The translations under genes were made by a program, and so were the position numbers. DNA of 64,000 nucleotides, taken from positions 124,001-188,000 of the forward strand of contig NZ_SHNN01000001.1 in assembly GCF_026262625.1 (NCBI RefSeq), read 5' to 3'. Of this stretch, positions 36,987-49,027 are shown one piece after another; the stretch's first letter is position 1, and each line of letters starts with the position of its first letter. This DNA is from Candidatus Litorirhabdus singularis. Lineage in GTDB: Bacteria > Pseudomonadota > Gammaproteobacteria > Pseudomonadales > Halieaceae. The notes under the pieces are model-generated. The model did not search any database, had not been told where the DNA came from, and was given only the letters and a program-made list of their open reading frames with translations.

Positions 36987-37841
36987 ATGAGTAATACGTA
37001 CCGATTAATCGCCACATGTCCGGACAATACCGGCATTATTGCTGCCGTCACGGGCTTCCTCGCCAGCCAGGGCGGTTGGGTACTGGCAGCCAACCAATAC
37101 TCCGACCCGGGCAGTGATTGCTTTTTTATGCGCTACGAAATTCGCGCCGATTCACTGGATTTATCCCTGCCACAACTGCGTGAGGCGTTTGCCCCATTGG
37201 CTGAGCAATTCGGTATGCACTGGGCGATTCATGACGCCAGTGTCCGCAAACGCGTGGTACTGATGGCGAGTAAACTGGCCCACTGCCTGTCTGACCTGCT
37301 CTATCGCTGGCGCAGCGGTGAGATGGACTTTGATATCGTGGGGGTCATCTCCAACCACGATGATCTGCGCGATTATGTTGAGTGGCATGACATTCCCTAC
37401 CATTACGTGCCCGTACCGGCGTCGGATAAAGCCGCGGCCTTTGCCCGCACCACGGCGGTTCTGGCCGAGGCTGCGCCCGATCTGATTGTGCTGGCCCGTT
37501 ATATGCAGATACTGCCGCCGGAGCTATGCTCAACTTACCCCAACCGCATTATCAACATTCACCATTCGTCATTACCCGCCTTCGTTGGCGCCAAACCTTA
37601 CCATCAGGCCTATGAACGCGGCGTCAAATTGATCGGGGCCACCTGCCACTATGTGACCGAGGACCTGGACGCAGGGCCCATTATTGAACAAGACGTCGCC
37701 CGCATCAGCCATCATAATTCGGTGGCCGAGATGGTGCGCCTCGGCAAGGACGTAGAGCGCAATGTGCTGGCCACCGGCGTACGCTATCACTTGGAGGACC
37801 GAGTGCTGATTCATGGTAATAAAACTATTGTGTTCGCCTGA
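36987..37841 (+). CDS. purU: Formyltetrahydrofolate deformylase (284 aa)
   Basis: Hydrolyses 10-formyl-THF to THF and formate, balancing the one-carbon pool and feeding PurT. N-terminal ACT domain (residues 5-80, LIATCPDNTGIIAAVTGFL) is followed by the formyltransferase-like catalytic domain with the His-Asn region RIINIHHSSLPAF and the catalytic Asp in VTEDLDAGPII. Start ATG at 36987 is set by AGGAG and by the family N terminus. Confidence 0.94.
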   Translation: MSNTYRLIATCPDNTGIIAAVTGFLASQGGWVLAANQYSDPGSDCFFMRYEIRADSLDLSLPQLREAFAPLAEQFGMHWAIHDASVRKRVVLMASKLAHCLSDLLYRWRSGEMDFDIVGVISNHDDLRDYVEWHDIPYHYVPVPASDKAAAFARTTAVLAEAAPDLIVLARYMQILPPELCSTYPNRIINIHHSSLPAFVGAKPYHQAYERGVKLIGATCHYVTEDLDAGPIIEQDVARISHHNSVAEMVRLGKDVERNVLATGVRYHLEDRVLIHGNKTIVFA

Positions 37842-37896
37842 GCGAGGCATGCTATTCTTGCGCCCCTGAAAATCCATCCATGCCACAGGAGTAACC

Positions 37897-38121
37897 ATGG
37901 ACGCTACATCTGCTCTACTAATGACCCTAGGCGCCGCCATTTTACTCGGCAGCTGGGTGCTACTGCTGATCGAAAGCTCACGCGAAGATTTTACCTGGGG
38001 CTTGTGCACTTTATTACTGCCACCGCTTTCGTACGTGTATGCCCTGTTTCGTCTCGACAAGGCCGGCGAGTCAATCGCGCTGGCAGTGGTCGGTTCTGTG
38101 TTGGTGCTAGCCTCTTTCTGA
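37897..38121 (+). CDS. Small membrane protein (74 aa)
   Basis: Two or three hydrophobic helices (residues 5-27, 33-50 and 56-73) joined by short charged loops, and nothing else. AGGAG precedes the ATG at ideal spacing, which supports translation. It follows purU by 55 bases and may be co-transcribed. I do not recognise a family; inner membrane location is the only inference. Confidence 0.65.
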   Translation: MDATSALLMTLGAAILLGSWVLLLIESSREDFTWGLCTLLLPPLSYVYALFRLDKAGESIALAVVGSVLVLASF

Positions 38122-38266
38122 GGCTACACCGGCGGTAACGCCACCTATAGCGCTTTTGTTAACGAAGTTTAATCTTTTTAAAAAACCCTCAAAAAATGCC
38201 ATTAACTCATAGTAATCAATGGCTTAAGTATACCCCCCCATACTGAAAGGAGTCCTCCTTGGCGCT

Positions 38267-38289
38267 CCACTGCAACTGTCCTGCAGTGG
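38267..38289. repeat. Perfect 8-bp hairpin upstream of the small secreted protein
   Basis: CCACTGCA and TGCAGTGG with a seven-base loop, directly upstream of the predicted -35 of the next gene. Could be an operator or the end of the upstream transcript. Confidence 0.45.
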
Positions 38290-38292
38290 GCA

Positions 38293-38321
38293 CTGGCAAT
38301 GTAGGAAACACCCAATATAAT
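38293..38321 (+). promoter_or_regulatory. Predicted promoter of the small secreted protein gene
   Basis: CTGGCA (38293-38298), 17-base spacer, perfect TATAAT (38316-38321), about 45 bases before the ATG. Confidence 0.55.
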
Positions 38322-38367
38322 GGCCGCGCTCCATAGTTGAAGCATCCATTTTTGAGGCATTTTTTTC

Positions 38368-38643
38368 ATGAAAACTTTATTTAAAGTTGTAACAACCAGC
38401 GTCTTGCTGGGTCTTTCCCTAAACGCGATGGCGGCCAAGCCAACCAGCATAGTCTTTGAGTCAAACGGCACAGGTGCTGATGGCAAAGAGTATTCCAACT
38501 ATCAGGTTAAATGCTCCAACGGCAAGAACTACCCGCTAACTGCCTGGGACAACCGCAAGAAATGGTGTGTCGGTGACGAAACTTCTGAAGCCTGCGAGAA
38601 AAAGCAGATCAAGGCAGCTAAAAAGGCCTGTAAAGGAAAATAG
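38368..38643 (+). CDS. Small exported cysteine-containing protein (91 aa)
   Basis: Clear Sec signal peptide (residues 1-22, to AMA) and a lysine-rich mature part of about 69 residues with four cysteines (VKCSN, KWCVG, EACEK, KACKGK), likely two disulfides. The C-terminal third is a lysine-rich helix. Its own promoter and a possible operator lie upstream. I recognise no family. The cationic, disulfide-bonded, secreted nature recalls small antimicrobial or inhibitor proteins, but there is no direct evidence for that. Confidence 0.75.
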   Translation: MKTLFKVVTTSVLLGLSLNAMAAKPTSIVFESNGTGADGKEYSNYQVKCSNGKNYPLTAWDNRKKWCVGDETSEACEKKQIKAAKKACKGK

Positions 38644-38708
38644 CAGCGCGACACCCTGGGCGGCGGCCCGTTTCTGAGTCGCCGCTACCCCCGCCCCGCG
38701 CGCCGGAG

Positions 38709-39491
38709 TCATTCCAGATAGCGCTGCTGCAGAAACTCTCGACGCTCGCCATCGAGCAATAGATACTGGTCCAGATAATCGTCAACGCTGGTAAATTCAG
38801 CGGCGATGGCATCCAGTGCTGCCTGCAAATACTGCGGGTGCACCTCCAAAACTGGCAGCAGCGCCTCCGCCTCAATGTCCATACCGTACTTCTGCTGCAA
38901 TCGAGCCACTTCTATGGCGGGGTCAAAGTACTTTGCCGTGAGCATATAGTCTTCAAGTACTGTTTCCTGAGGTACTCCCAAAGCCAGCAGAATCAGGGCA
39001 GCCGCAAACCCGGTACGATCTTTACCAGCGGCACAATGAAATAGCATCCTGACGTCATCCGCACCAAGCAACAATTCAAACATTTGACGATAGGCCTGAC
39101 TTTGCATTAACGCAAAGTCGCGATTAATATCCCGCATGAAGTCGAACATCGCCTCACGATCAGCTTGCCAGTGAGAGGCTGCTTCGCTGAAAAAACTGGC
39201 GCTGCTGCCGGGCGAAATTGGCAGACTGACGACTTGTGGGCCTGGCTGCGGCAGCTGACTGGGATCATTGGCCTGTTCTTCTTCACGCCTGAAATCACAC
39301 ACCAGATCCAGCTGTAGAGCGGCCAGCTGACGCTGGTCATCCTGCTGCAGATCGCTCAACTGACCGGAGCGGAATAGATAACCCCACTTGACGCGGCGCC
39401 CGTCAGCCGCGGCGTAACCACCTAGATCACGAAAATTAGGGGTGCCCTGCAACGCGAGTCGACGCACGGGCTGCTCAGTGTCCATAGTCAT
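38709..39491 (-). CDS. Tyrosine/dual-specificity protein phosphatase, Y_phosphatase3 type (260 aa)
   Basis: Cys-dependent phosphatase with the CX5R loop in LFHCAAGKDRTGFAAALIL (near residue 150). The N-terminal NFRDLGGYAAADGRRVKWGYLFRS block is typical of the bacterial PtpB/IphP-like branch, which can dephosphorylate phosphotyrosine or phosphoinositide. No signal peptide, so cytosolic. Encoded 45 bases from a TetR-family regulator on the same strand; the order suggests a shared transcript. Confidence 0.88.
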   Translation of the reverse strand: MTMDTEQPVRRLALQGTPNFRDLGGYAAADGRRVKWGYLFRSGQLSDLQQDDQRQLAALQLDLVCDFRREEEQANDPSQLPQPGPQVVSLPISPGSSASFFSEAASHWQADREAMFDFMRDINRDFALMQSQAYRQMFELLLGADDVRMLFHCAAGKDRTGFAAALILLALGVPQETVLEDYMLTAKYFDPAIEVARLQQKYGMDIEAEALLPVLEVHPQYLQAALDAIAAEFTSVDDYLDQYLLLDGERREFLQQRYLE

Positions 39492-39536
39492 AACAAAAAT
39501 TGTCCAATATCGATGCTGCGTGATCCACTGATGGCG

Positions 39537-40151
39537 CTACTCTATCCCTGATTCAAGGGCCAGATGCGCGAGCTTGAGTATGAGTTCGAGCTGCTTATCC
39601 AGCGCCTCTGGGCTAAAAGGGTCTTCTCCCAGCAGATCGCGATACATAGGTGCCATTGTCACATAGGACATGACCATATTATTCAACGCCATAACGGCCC
39701 ACGGCTGCAGCTCCTTGCCACCCAGTACCGAGACCACCTCGGTCGGCCGGTTAACATCAAACATAGGGCTGAATAATCGCTCTATCAGCTGATTGGTCTG
39801 AGGCCCACCCGAAAGTGCCGCGTGCTGCAGCAAGCGCGCCAAATTGGGGCGCTCATGATGCATTCGAACGATAGTCTCCAGCCAGTCAAAAATCCGCTGA
39901 CGAGTGAGTACACCGCTATCGAGTTCAGCCAGCGGCGCACTAAAGACCTCTAGCAGCCGCTCCAGCACAGCGCTATATAGCGCCTCTTTATTGCGAAAGT
40001 GGTTATAGAGGCTGGGCGAACGAATGCCTACCGCATCGGCGACTTCACCAAGAGAGGTGGCCGCGTAGCCTTTTTCAGCAAACAGGTCCTCAGCGGCATC
40101 CAGTATTCGCTCGGCAGTGGTACGTGAATCTAGGTTAGCTAACTCTGACAT
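39537..40151 (-). CDS. TetR-family transcriptional regulator (204 aa)
   Basis: N-terminal TetR DNA-binding domain, AERILDAAEDLFAEKGYAATSLGEVADAVG then SPSLYNHFRNKEALY (residues 13-60), followed by a helical ligand domain of unknown specificity. It is upstream of the phosphatase gene on the minus strand. No good ribosome-binding site is seen before the ATG. A short inverted repeat just ahead of the start could be its own operator. Confidence 0.88.
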   Translation of the reverse strand: MSELANLDSRTTAERILDAAEDLFAEKGYAATSLGEVADAVGIRSPSLYNHFRNKEALYSAVLERLLEVFSAPLAELDSGVLTRQRIFDWLETIVRMHHERPNLARLLQHAALSGGPQTNQLIERLFSPMFDVNRPTEVVSVLGGKELQPWAVMALNNMVMSYVTMAPMYRDLLGEDPFSPEALDKQLELILKLAHLALESGIE

Positions 40152-40162
40152 CAGGGAATAAT

Positions 40163-40173
40163 AACTAATAGTT
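40163..40173. promoter_or_regulatory. Possible TetR operator
   Basis: AACTA-A-TAGTT inverted repeat 12 bases upstream of the TetR start. Short and A/T-rich, so weak. Confidence 0.25.
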
Positions 40174-40377
40174 GTTAGCCCCGCCAGCGGAGAATTTCTT
40201 TCCCTATACTTTTCAACAGCTTAGACAATATCGGGGCGATTTTAACCAAACATACATTGATACCGCGCGAGCAATAAGGCTGCCGCTGAAACCCTGGCGG
40301 GTATTATCCATGCCCCGCTACCGGGACTTTCGGCAGCCTCGCAGAGACTGCGCAACGGCGCTACCTGCCACCTTCGG

Positions 40378-40406
40378 TTGACAAGGTAGGTCTAAATGTG
40401 AATAAT
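40378..40406 (+). promoter_or_regulatory. Strong promoter of rpsT
   Basis: Perfect TTGACA (40378-40383), 17-base spacer, AATAAT (40401-40406), 45 bases before the TTG start. Confidence 0.8.
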
Positions 40407-40450
40407 CGCGCCTCCTGAATTTTTGACTCTTACACACTGAGGTAATAACG

Positions 40451-40717
40451 TTGGCCAACTCACCGCAAGCCAAAAAACGCGCCCGCCAAGGCGAAAAACG
40501 TCGCAACCACAACGCAAGTCTGCGTTCACTGGTCCGCACCGTTATCAAGAAAGTGGTAGCTGCTATTGAATCTGGCGACGCAGAAGCCGCTGGCGCAGCT
40601 TACGCCGCTGCCGTGCCTGTCATCGATCGCATGGCTGACAAAGGCATCTTGCACAAGAACAAGGCCGCGCGCCATAAGAGCCGTCTCAACGCTCAGGTAA
40701 AAGCACTCTCAGCCTAA
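40451..40717 (+). CDS. rpsT: 30S ribosomal protein S20 (88 aa)
   Basis: Small, highly basic helical protein that binds 16S rRNA early in 30S assembly. N terminus [26 protein letters not shown] and C terminus [18 protein letters not shown] are diagnostic. It begins with TTG, as does E. coli rpsT, where the rare start codon is part of its autogenous translational control; GAGGT lies upstream. Single-gene transcript with a good promoter and terminator. Confidence 0.97.
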   Translation: MANSPQAKKRARQGEKRRNHNASLRSLVRTVIKKVVAAIESGDAEAAGAAYAAAVPVIDRMADKGILHKNKAARHKSRLNAQVKALSA

Positions 40718-40736
40718 GGGTTGTCAGTACCGCAGC

Positions 40737-40764
40737 AAAAGCCGGCTTAGACGCCGGCTTTTTT
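40737..40764. terminator. Bidirectional terminator between rpsT and proB
   Basis: AAAAGCCGGC and GCCGGCTTTT with a six-base loop and a T-run on the plus strand; the A-run on the left serves convergent proB on the minus strand. Confidence 0.88.
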
Positions 40765-40784
40765 GTGCCTGCGGATCAGGGGAC

Positions 40785-43122
<2,338 letters not shown>

Positions 43123-43249
43123 TCACTTGTCCTTGCGGAACATATTACTCCAGTTTGACCTGCTGAGAGTATCAGGTGGCAATAACTGACAATAGTAACC
43201 GACAATATTAGCCGGCGCTGGTAAAGGCCCATAGCAGCTTGGCGCAGCC

Positions 43250-43277
43250 AAAAAAAAGCCCCGTCCGTGGACGAGGC
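43250..43277 (-). terminator. Terminator of rplU-rpmA
   Basis: GC-rich stem around GTCC-GT-GGAC (one mismatch) followed on the minus strand by eight T, 28 bases beyond the rpmA stop. Confidence 0.75.
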
Positions 43278-43304
43278 CTTTTCAGAGTTCTGGCGCGAAC
43301 CGGA

Positions 43305-43562
43305 TCAGGCGCTAGTGACCTGCACAAACTTCCGATTGTTGGGGCCGCGGGTGATGAACTCTACTTTGCCTGGCGCTGTCGCAAACAAAGTATGGTCCTT
43401 ACCACAACCGACATTGTCACCTGCGTGAAAGCGCGTACCGCGCTGCCGTACAATAATGTTGCCAGATTTCACGACTTCGCCACCGAAGCGCTTTACACCG
43501 AGGCGTTTAGCTTCTGAATCGCGACCGTTACGAGTACTACCACCTGCTTTCTTGTGAGCCAT
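43305..43562 (-). CDS. rpmA: 50S ribosomal protein L27 (85 aa)
   Basis: Peptidyl-transferase-centre protein. Diagnostic N terminus [20 protein letters not shown] without a Firmicute-type cleavable extension, then [22 protein letters not shown]. Thirteen bases downstream of rplU, the universal gene pair. Confidence 0.98.
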   Translation of the reverse strand: MAHKKAGGSTRNGRDSEAKRLGVKRFGGEVVKSGNIIVRQRGTRFHAGDNVGCGKDHTLFATAPGKVEFITRGPNNRKFVQVTSA

Positions 43563-43575
43563 AACTTATCTCCTG

Positions 43576-43887
43576 TTAGCCGCTTATACCGGTAATCCGG
43601 ACTTCCGTGTACCACTGGCGATGTCCCGCCTGCTTACGATAGTGCTTACGACGGTTGAATTTAATGATGGTTACTTTCTTGTGACGACCATGGGCGACCA
43701 CCTCTGCGGTGACCTTGCCACCCTCGACAAGTGGCTTACCAATACGAATGTCTTCACCTTCGCCAACCAACAACACCTTGTCAAAATCTATGTTGTCGCC
43801 GGTTGCGGCTTCAATTTTTTCCAGCTTGAGCGTTTCACCCTCAATCACACGGTGCTGCTTACCACCGCTTTCTATAACTGCGTACAT
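43576..43887 (-). CDS. rplU: 50S ribosomal protein L21 (103 aa)
   Basis: Early-assembly 50S protein. Begins [20 protein letters not shown] and has the C-terminal [20 protein letters not shown] rRNA-binding region. First gene of the rplU-rpmA operon; its leader of about 120 bases contains a terminator-like hairpin close to the predicted start of transcription. Confidence 0.98.
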   Translation of the reverse strand: MYAVIESGGKQHRVIEGETLKLEKIEAATGDNIDFDKVLLVGEGEDIRIGKPLVEGGKVTAEVVAHGRHKKVTIIKFNRRKHYRKQAGHRQWYTEVRITGISG

Positions 43888-43967
43888 AGTCTAACTCCAT
43901 CAAGTTCGCCCGCTCGCGACTGGTTTCAGACCCCTGACAAAGGCCAAGGGGGCAGAGCGTGGCACTC

Positions 43968-44000
43968 AAAAAAGACCCACTGCCAAAGCACAGTCGGGTC
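43968..44000 (-). terminator. Terminator-like hairpin in the rplU leader
   Basis: Reading the minus strand: GACCC-G-ACTG, eight-base loop, CAGT-GGGTC, then six T. It lies about 80 bases before rplU and a few bases after the predicted transcription start, so it would act on the rplU transcript itself. Possible attenuator of ribosomal protein synthesis. Confidence 0.7.
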
Positions 44001-44010
44001 GAGGGCGGCG

Positions 44011-44039
44011 ATTGTACTGAAATCACCCTTCGCAGGCAA
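44011..44039 (-). promoter_or_regulatory. Predicted promoter of rplU-rpmA
   Basis: Minus strand TTGCCT (44034-44039), 17-base spacer, TACAAT (44011-44016). Confidence 0.75.
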
Positions 44040-44091
44040 GGTTTATTTCCCTACTTACAAGGACTTACGGGACTGCCGTCGAGCGCGCCCA

Positions 44092-44120
44092 TTGACACCA
44101 ACATGACCAACCCCTAGCAT
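44092..44120 (+). promoter_or_regulatory. Predicted ispB promoter
   Basis: Perfect TTGACA (44092-44097), 17-base spacer, TAGCAT (44115-44120), about 49 bases before ispB. Confidence 0.7.
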
Positions 44121-44168
44121 CCCTGACGCCTCCTTAAATACACTGAAGATGCCGTTAAAACGCCCAAT

Positions 44169-45152
44169 ATGTTAGATATCCGCCAACCTGTAATCGAAGA
44201 ACTGGAGGCAGTCGACCGCCTCATCGTTGAGAATCTGCAATCCGACGTCGACCTGGTAGAAAATATCGGCCATTACATTGTCGACGCCGGAGGCAAACGA
44301 CTACGCCCCCTGTTAGCGCTACTGGCCGCAAAGTGCGCGGGGCCGGTGCAGAATTCAATACCTGCCAGCGCCAATTCAACGGCAATGTTCGCGGCGGTGA
44401 TAGAGTTTATTCACACCGCCACGCTACTCCACGATGACGTGGTAGATCTGTCCGCCCTGCGACGTGGCCGCCCTACCGCCAACGCCGAATTTGGCAACGC
44501 GTCCAGCGTATTGGTCGGCGACTTTCTCTATACCCGCGCATTTCAACTGTTGGTCGAACTCGGCGACATGGCCATCATGCGCGATATGGCCGCGACTACC
44601 AATACCATAGCCGCTGGCGAGGTACTGCAACTGGTGCGCGCGGGTGACCCGGATACCACCGAGGCACAGTATATGGAAGTGATTACGCGCAAGACCGCTA
44701 TCTTGTTTGCCTCCGCCTGCTACGGCGCCGGCGTGATCACGCAGCAGTCCGAACCGGTTCTGGAGGCTCTTAAACAGTTTGGTCTCAACACCGGTATTGC
44801 GTTCCAGATTTTTGACGACGTATTGGACTATACCGGCGACCCCGCAGAAATGGGCAAGAACGTCGGCGATGATCTCAGTGAGGGTAAGCCCACACTGCCG
44901 CTAATACATGTCCTCACCACCGGCAACGAGACGCAGCGCAGGTTGGTACAGCATGCCATACGCGCCAAAACCAGTGAAAATATCGATGCCATTATGGTCG
45001 CTGTTAATGACTGTGGCGCCCTGGAGTACGCCGGCAAAGTTGCCGCTGACTACCAACAGTTGGCACTGGACGCTCTCCAGGTACTACCGCAAAACCCGAG
45101 CCGCGATGCGATGGCAGAAATTGCCCGCCTCGCCACCCGCCGCACCAGCTAA
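44169..45152 (+). CDS. ispB: Polyprenyl (octaprenyl) diphosphate synthase (327 aa)
   Basis: Makes the long isoprenoid side chain of ubiquinone. First Asp-rich motif LLHDDVVDLSALRRG, second FDDVLDYTGD, plus GGKRLRPLLALL and KPTLPLI. Its divergence from rplU-rpmA matches E. coli and many gammaproteobacteria. Chain length (C40 or other) cannot be read from the sequence. pgi follows 34 bases later. Confidence 0.95.
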   Translation: MLDIRQPVIEELEAVDRLIVENLQSDVDLVENIGHYIVDAGGKRLRPLLALLAAKCAGPVQNSIPASANSTAMFAAVIEFIHTATLLHDDVVDLSALRRGRPTANAEFGNASSVLVGDFLYTRAFQLLVELGDMAIMRDMAATTNTIAAGEVLQLVRAGDPDTTEAQYMEVITRKTAILFASACYGAGVITQQSEPVLEALKQFGLNTGIAFQIFDDVLDYTGDPAEMGKNVGDDLSEGKPTLPLIHVLTTGNETQRRLVQHAIRAKTSENIDAIMVAVNDCGALEYAGKVAADYQQLALDALQVLPQNPSRDAMAEIARLATRRTS

Positions 45153-45186
45153 CATTGCCTGCATTGCTAAACTGAGAGCGATAACT

Positions 45187-46815
45187 ATGACAACAACTGA
45201 TCTCCCCTGGCCCAGCAATACAGCACTGCGCGCACACGCCAAACGCCATGAACAGTTACAGGTCAGTGAGTTACTCAGCGCTGACCGGGGCCGACCCGCG
45301 GACTTTCATTGTCACGCCGCCGGGATAGATCTCGACTACTCGCGTCAGTTACTGGATGTACCCGCCCGTGAGGCCCTGATTGCGCTGGTGGCTGAGACGG
45401 ACCTGGCCAGTGCCCGCGAGGCGATGTTCGAGGGCGCCAGTATTAACCACACTGAGCAACGCGCCGTGTTGCATACTCTGTTGCGCGCCCAGACTCCACC
45501 ATCAGGGCTAACCACAGAATTTGCAGAGATACAGCAATGCCTGCAGGATCAACAAGCTTGGGTCGACGCGGTCAATAGCGGGCAGCACCGCGGCTTTGAA
45601 GACCAACCTATGACCGACATCGTCAACATTGGCATCGGCGGTTCGGACCTTGGTCCGCGCATGGTGGTACAGGCATTAACTCCCTACCACCAGCAGCTAC
45701 AGGTGCACTTCTGCGCTAATATCGATCCTGCTGATCTTGACACCACGCTGAGCACATTGAATCCAGCGACCACGCTGTTCATCATTTGCTCCAAGACCTT
45801 TAGCACTGAAGAGACACTGCAGAATGCTGCCGCCGCTCGGCGCTGGCTACTGGCAGCTGCTCCCGACCCAAGCGCCGTGGCGCAACACTTTCTGGCAGTC
45901 AGCACCAATCTTGACGCGGTTGCGGAATTTGGCATTCCCGCCGACAACGTGCTGCCACTATGGAACTGGGTCGGCGGTCGCTATTCGCTGTGGTCTGCCG
46001 TTGGCTGGAGTATCGCCTTTGCTATTGGCAATGCCGGTTTCAAGCAGCTACTGGCTGGTGCCCAAGCCATGGATGAGCATTTTAGAAATACGCCTGCGGC
46101 CGACAACATGCCGATCATTATGAGCTTATTGGAGCTCTGGTCGGTCAATTATCAGGGTGGCAGTAATCAGGCAGTGATTCCATACGACCATCATTTGGGC
46201 CGACTTCCCGCATTCCTGCAGCAGCTGTCCATGGAAAGCAACGGCAAGCGTGTCACCAACGATGGCACAACAGTAGGCTACGCCACCGCGCCGGTGTTGT
46301 GGGGAGAAGAGGGTAGCAACGGACAACACTCGTTCCATCAGCTACTGCATCAAGGCACGCTCCTGTGCCCGGTAGATTTCATCCTGCCGCTGACCAGTCA
46401 CAGTGACGACAAGGACCGTCATCGACGCCTGGTTGCACACTGCATAGCGCAGGGTCAGGCACTTACCCAGGGGCGTGACTTGCAGGCCTCGGAAGACTCA
46501 CTAATACAACGGGGAACGCCACAAGATGAAGCCAAAGTACTGGCGCCGCATCTGGTAATACCAGGCAATCGGTCCTGCAGTACCTTGACCTGTCAGCAGT
46601 TGACACCCCACGCTTTGGGCGCACTGATCGCTTTGTATGAACACAAAACGTTTTGCAGCGGCCACCTATGGCAAATCAATGCTTTTGATCAATGGGGTGT
46701 AGAGCTCGGTAAGGAATTGAGCGCCAACGTGTCTGAGGCGATGCAGGGTGGCACTTCCTCAGGCGCGCTGGATACGGCGGCGCAGGCGCTATTAGAGCGC
46801 TGGCAACAGCCCTAG
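45187..46815 (+). CDS. pgi: Glucose-6-phosphate isomerase (542 aa)
   Basis: Interconverts glucose 6-phosphate and fructose 6-phosphate. Signature segments [32 protein letters not shown] and the C-terminal [12 protein letters not shown] are present. The ATG at 45187 is used; an upstream in-frame extension overlaps ispB and has no similarity. The 3' end overlaps the convergent phosphomannomutase gene by four bases. It supplies fructose 6-phosphate for the mannose pathway encoded next to it. Confidence 0.96.
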   Translation: MTTTDLPWPSNTALRAHAKRHEQLQVSELLSADRGRPADFHCHAAGIDLDYSRQLLDVPAREALIALVAETDLASAREAMFEGASINHTEQRAVLHTLLRAQTPPSGLTTEFAEIQQCLQDQQAWVDAVNSGQHRGFEDQPMTDIVNIGIGGSDLGPRMVVQALTPYHQQLQVHFCANIDPADLDTTLSTLNPATTLFIICSKTFSTEETLQNAAAARRWLLAAAPDPSAVAQHFLAVSTNLDAVAEFGIPADNVLPLWNWVGGRYSLWSAVGWSIAFAIGNAGFKQLLAGAQAMDEHFRNTPAADNMPIIMSLLELWSVNYQGGSNQAVIPYDHHLGRLPAFLQQLSMESNGKRVTNDGTTVGYATAPVLWGEEGSNGQHSFHQLLHQGTLLCPVDFILPLTSHSDDKDRHRRLVAHCIAQGQALTQGRDLQASEDSLIQRGTPQDEAKVLAPHLVIPGNRSCSTLTCQQLTPHALGALIALYEHKTFCSGHLWQINAFDQWGVELGKELSANVSEAMQGGTSSGALDTAAQALLERWQQP

Positions 46816-48158
46816 CTGGCCATCATCGCCAGCAACTCCTCGGTTTTCGCCTTCATCAACGCTTCGTCAGCGCGGGTTTCGACATTGAGGCGCACCACCG
46901 GTTCGGTGTTAGACATACGCAGATTAAAGCGCCACTCAGCGAAGGTCATGCTCAAACCGTCGGTATGATCGACGCTCTCGGCACTGTCCGCATAGTGGGC
47001 TTCGGCCTTTGCCAGCACACTGGCTGGATCGGCAATTTCACGATTAATTTCACCACTGCAGGGATACGCCTGCATACGCTCCTCCACCATCTGCGCCAGC
47101 GATTGGCCACGCTCACAAATGAGCCCCGCCACCAGTAGCCAGGGGATCATGCCACTATCGCAGAAAGCAAAATCGCGAAAATAGTGGTGCGCGCTCATCT
47201 CGCCACCATAGACAGCATTCTCTTTGCGCATACGCTCTTTGATAAACGCGTGCCCGGTCTTGCTTTGAATCGGGGTGCCGCCAAGGCCGCTGACAATGTC
47301 TTCTGTGTTCCAGGTCAACCGCGGGTCATGCACCACGCTGGCACCGGGATTGCGGCGCAAAAATGCTTCGGCCAGTAGACCCACCAGGTAATAACCTTCA
47401 ATGAAATTACCCTGCGCATCGAAGAAAAAACAGCGATCAAAATCACCATCCCAGGCAATACCGAGATCGGCATTATGTTCTCGCACAGCCGCAATCGTCG
47501 GCGCCCGGTTTTCCTCTAATAGCGGGTTGGGAACGCCGTGAGGAAAGTTACCGTCAGGCTCATGATGGAGTTTGATAAACTCGAACGGCAGGCTTGCTTC
47601 GATTCTGTCTATAACATCACCGGCGCCGCCATTACCCGCATTAACGACTAACTTTAGCGGTCGCAATGCTGCCACATCGACGTAGGATAAAAGGTGATCT
47701 ATGTAAGCCGCACCCGTATCCAGCGGCTGATAATCGCCACGCTCAAGCGCCGCACCAAAGTCATTAGCCTCTGCCAGCGCCTTAATGTCCAGCAAGCCAC
47801 TGTCACCACTAATAGGCTCCGAGCCCGTGCGCACAAATTTCATGCCGTTGTAATCTTTGGGGTTGTGACTGGCAGTCACGACAATGCCGCCATCCATCTT
47901 GGCATGCGAAGTCGCGAAGTAGATTTCTTCAGTGCCACAGCGGCCAATATCAAAAACATCCACCCCCTCGTCGCGCAAGCCATTGACCAACGCCGCCTTA
48001 ATTTCTTCACTGGTGAGCCGAATATCGTGACCTACCACGACATGACGCGGCTTGATCACCTGCGCAAAAGCGCGCCCAATACGGTAGGCCACATCTTCGT
48101 TGAGCTGGTCAGGAATGCGACCACGTACGTCATAGGCTTTGAAACAAGTAAGTTCCAT
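46812..48158 (-). CDS. manB: Phosphomannomutase/phosphoglucomutase (448 aa)
   Basis: Alpha-D-phosphohexomutase that converts mannose 6-phosphate to mannose 1-phosphate (and the glucose pair). The phosphoserine loop [15 protein letters not shown], metal-binding DGDFDRC and the sugar-binding [10 protein letters not shown] are clear. Closest in layout to CpsG/AlgC. One base of overlap with galU; together with manC at 49 kb this makes the supplies for GDP-mannose and UDP-glucose for surface polysaccharide. Confidence 0.93.
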   Translation of the reverse strand: MELTCFKAYDVRGRIPDQLNEDVAYRIGRAFAQVIKPRHVVVGHDIRLTSEEIKAALVNGLRDEGVDVFDIGRCGTEEIYFATSHAKMDGGIVVTASHNPKDYNGMKFVRTGSEPISGDSGLLDIKALAEANDFGAALERGDYQPLDTGAAYIDHLLSYVDVAALRPLKLVVNAGNGGAGDVIDRIEASLPFEFIKLHHEPDGNFPHGVPNPLLEENRAPTIAAVREHNADLGIAWDGDFDRCFFFDAQGNFIEGYYLVGLLAEAFLRRNPGASVVHDPRLTWNTEDIVSGLGGTPIQSKTGHAFIKERMRKENAVYGGEMSAHHYFRDFAFCDSGMIPWLLVAGLICERGQSLAQMVEERMQAYPCSGEINREIADPASVLAKAEAHYADSAESVDHTDGLSMTFAEWRFNLRMSNTEPVVRLNVETRADEALMKAKTEELLAMMAS

Positions 48159-48994
48159 TAAGATGGCTCCGAATAAATGTTTTCGTAGACGTAATTGGTG
48201 GCCTCCACAAAGCCGGGAACACTACCACAATCAAAACGCCGACCTTTGAATTTGTATGCCATAACGCAACCCGTCTTGGCCTGTTGCAGCAGCGCATCTG
48301 TAATTTGTACTTCGCCATTCTTGCCCGGAGGCGTGGCGCGAAGAATATCGAAGATGTCCGGGGTAAGAATATAACGACCAATAATAGCCAGATTCGAAGG
48401 CGCATCTTCAGGTTTTGGCTTCTCCACCATATCGTCGACACGATACAGGCCATCTTTGAGAGCCACACCAGCGATCACACCATATTTATGGGTCTCTTCC
48501 GGGGGCACTTCCTGAATCGCGACGATACTGCAACGAAACTGCTTATAGAGTGCGGTCATCTGCCGGAGCACACCATCGCCATCCTCGTTGAAGCACAAGT
48601 CATCTGATAGCACCACGCCAAATGGCTCATTGCCAATCAGCGGCTCTCCCGTCAGGATGGCGTGGCCAAGGCCTTTCATCTCGCGCTGCCGGACCATGGT
48701 GAACACACCCTCATCGAGCACGTCTCGAATACTGTCGAGATACGCTTCCTTGCCAGTACCAGCAATCTGATGTTCCAACTCATAGCTGATATCAAAGTGG
48801 TCCGTAATGGCGCGCTTACCGCGGCCAGTCACAAAGGAGATGGTATTCATGCCCGCTTCGATGGCCTCCTCAACCCCGTACTGAACCAGCGGCTTGTTGA
48901 CCACCGGCAGCATTTCCTTGGGCATGCTCTTGGTCGCCGGCAGAAATCGGGTTCCATATCCCGCAACGGGAAAAAGGCATTTCTTTATCATCAC
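48158..48994 (-). CDS. galU: UTP-glucose-1-phosphate uridylyltransferase (278 aa)
   Basis: Forms UDP-glucose. N-terminal nucleotidyltransferase motif [19 protein letters not shown], then [14 protein letters not shown]-like region ([10 protein letters not shown]), and [21 protein letters not shown]. Length and motif order match the family. In the middle of the sugar-nucleotide cluster. Confidence 0.95.
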   Translation of the reverse strand: MMIKKCLFPVAGYGTRFLPATKSMPKEMLPVVNKPLVQYGVEEAIEAGMNTISFVTGRGKRAITDHFDISYELEHQIAGTGKEAYLDSIRDVLDEGVFTMVRQREMKGLGHAILTGEPLIGNEPFGVVLSDDLCFNEDGDGVLRQMTALYKQFRCSIVAIQEVPPEETHKYGVIAGVALKDGLYRVDDMVEKPKPEDAPSNLAIIGRYILTPDIFDILRATPPGKNGEVQITDALLQQAKTGCVMAYKFKGRRFDCGSVPGFVEATNYVYENIYSEPS

Positions 48995-49027
48995 TCAGTC
49001 CTTATTGGCAAAATTTTAGCAATTCGT

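Noticed and set aside
43185-43210. Two 13-base imperfect direct repeats upstream of obg
   Set aside because: Only two copies and A/T-rich; may be regulator half-sites but not convincing.
44908-45186. In-frame N-terminal extension of pgi
   Set aside because: Overlaps ispB and has no similarity; the ATG at 45187 gives the family N terminus.
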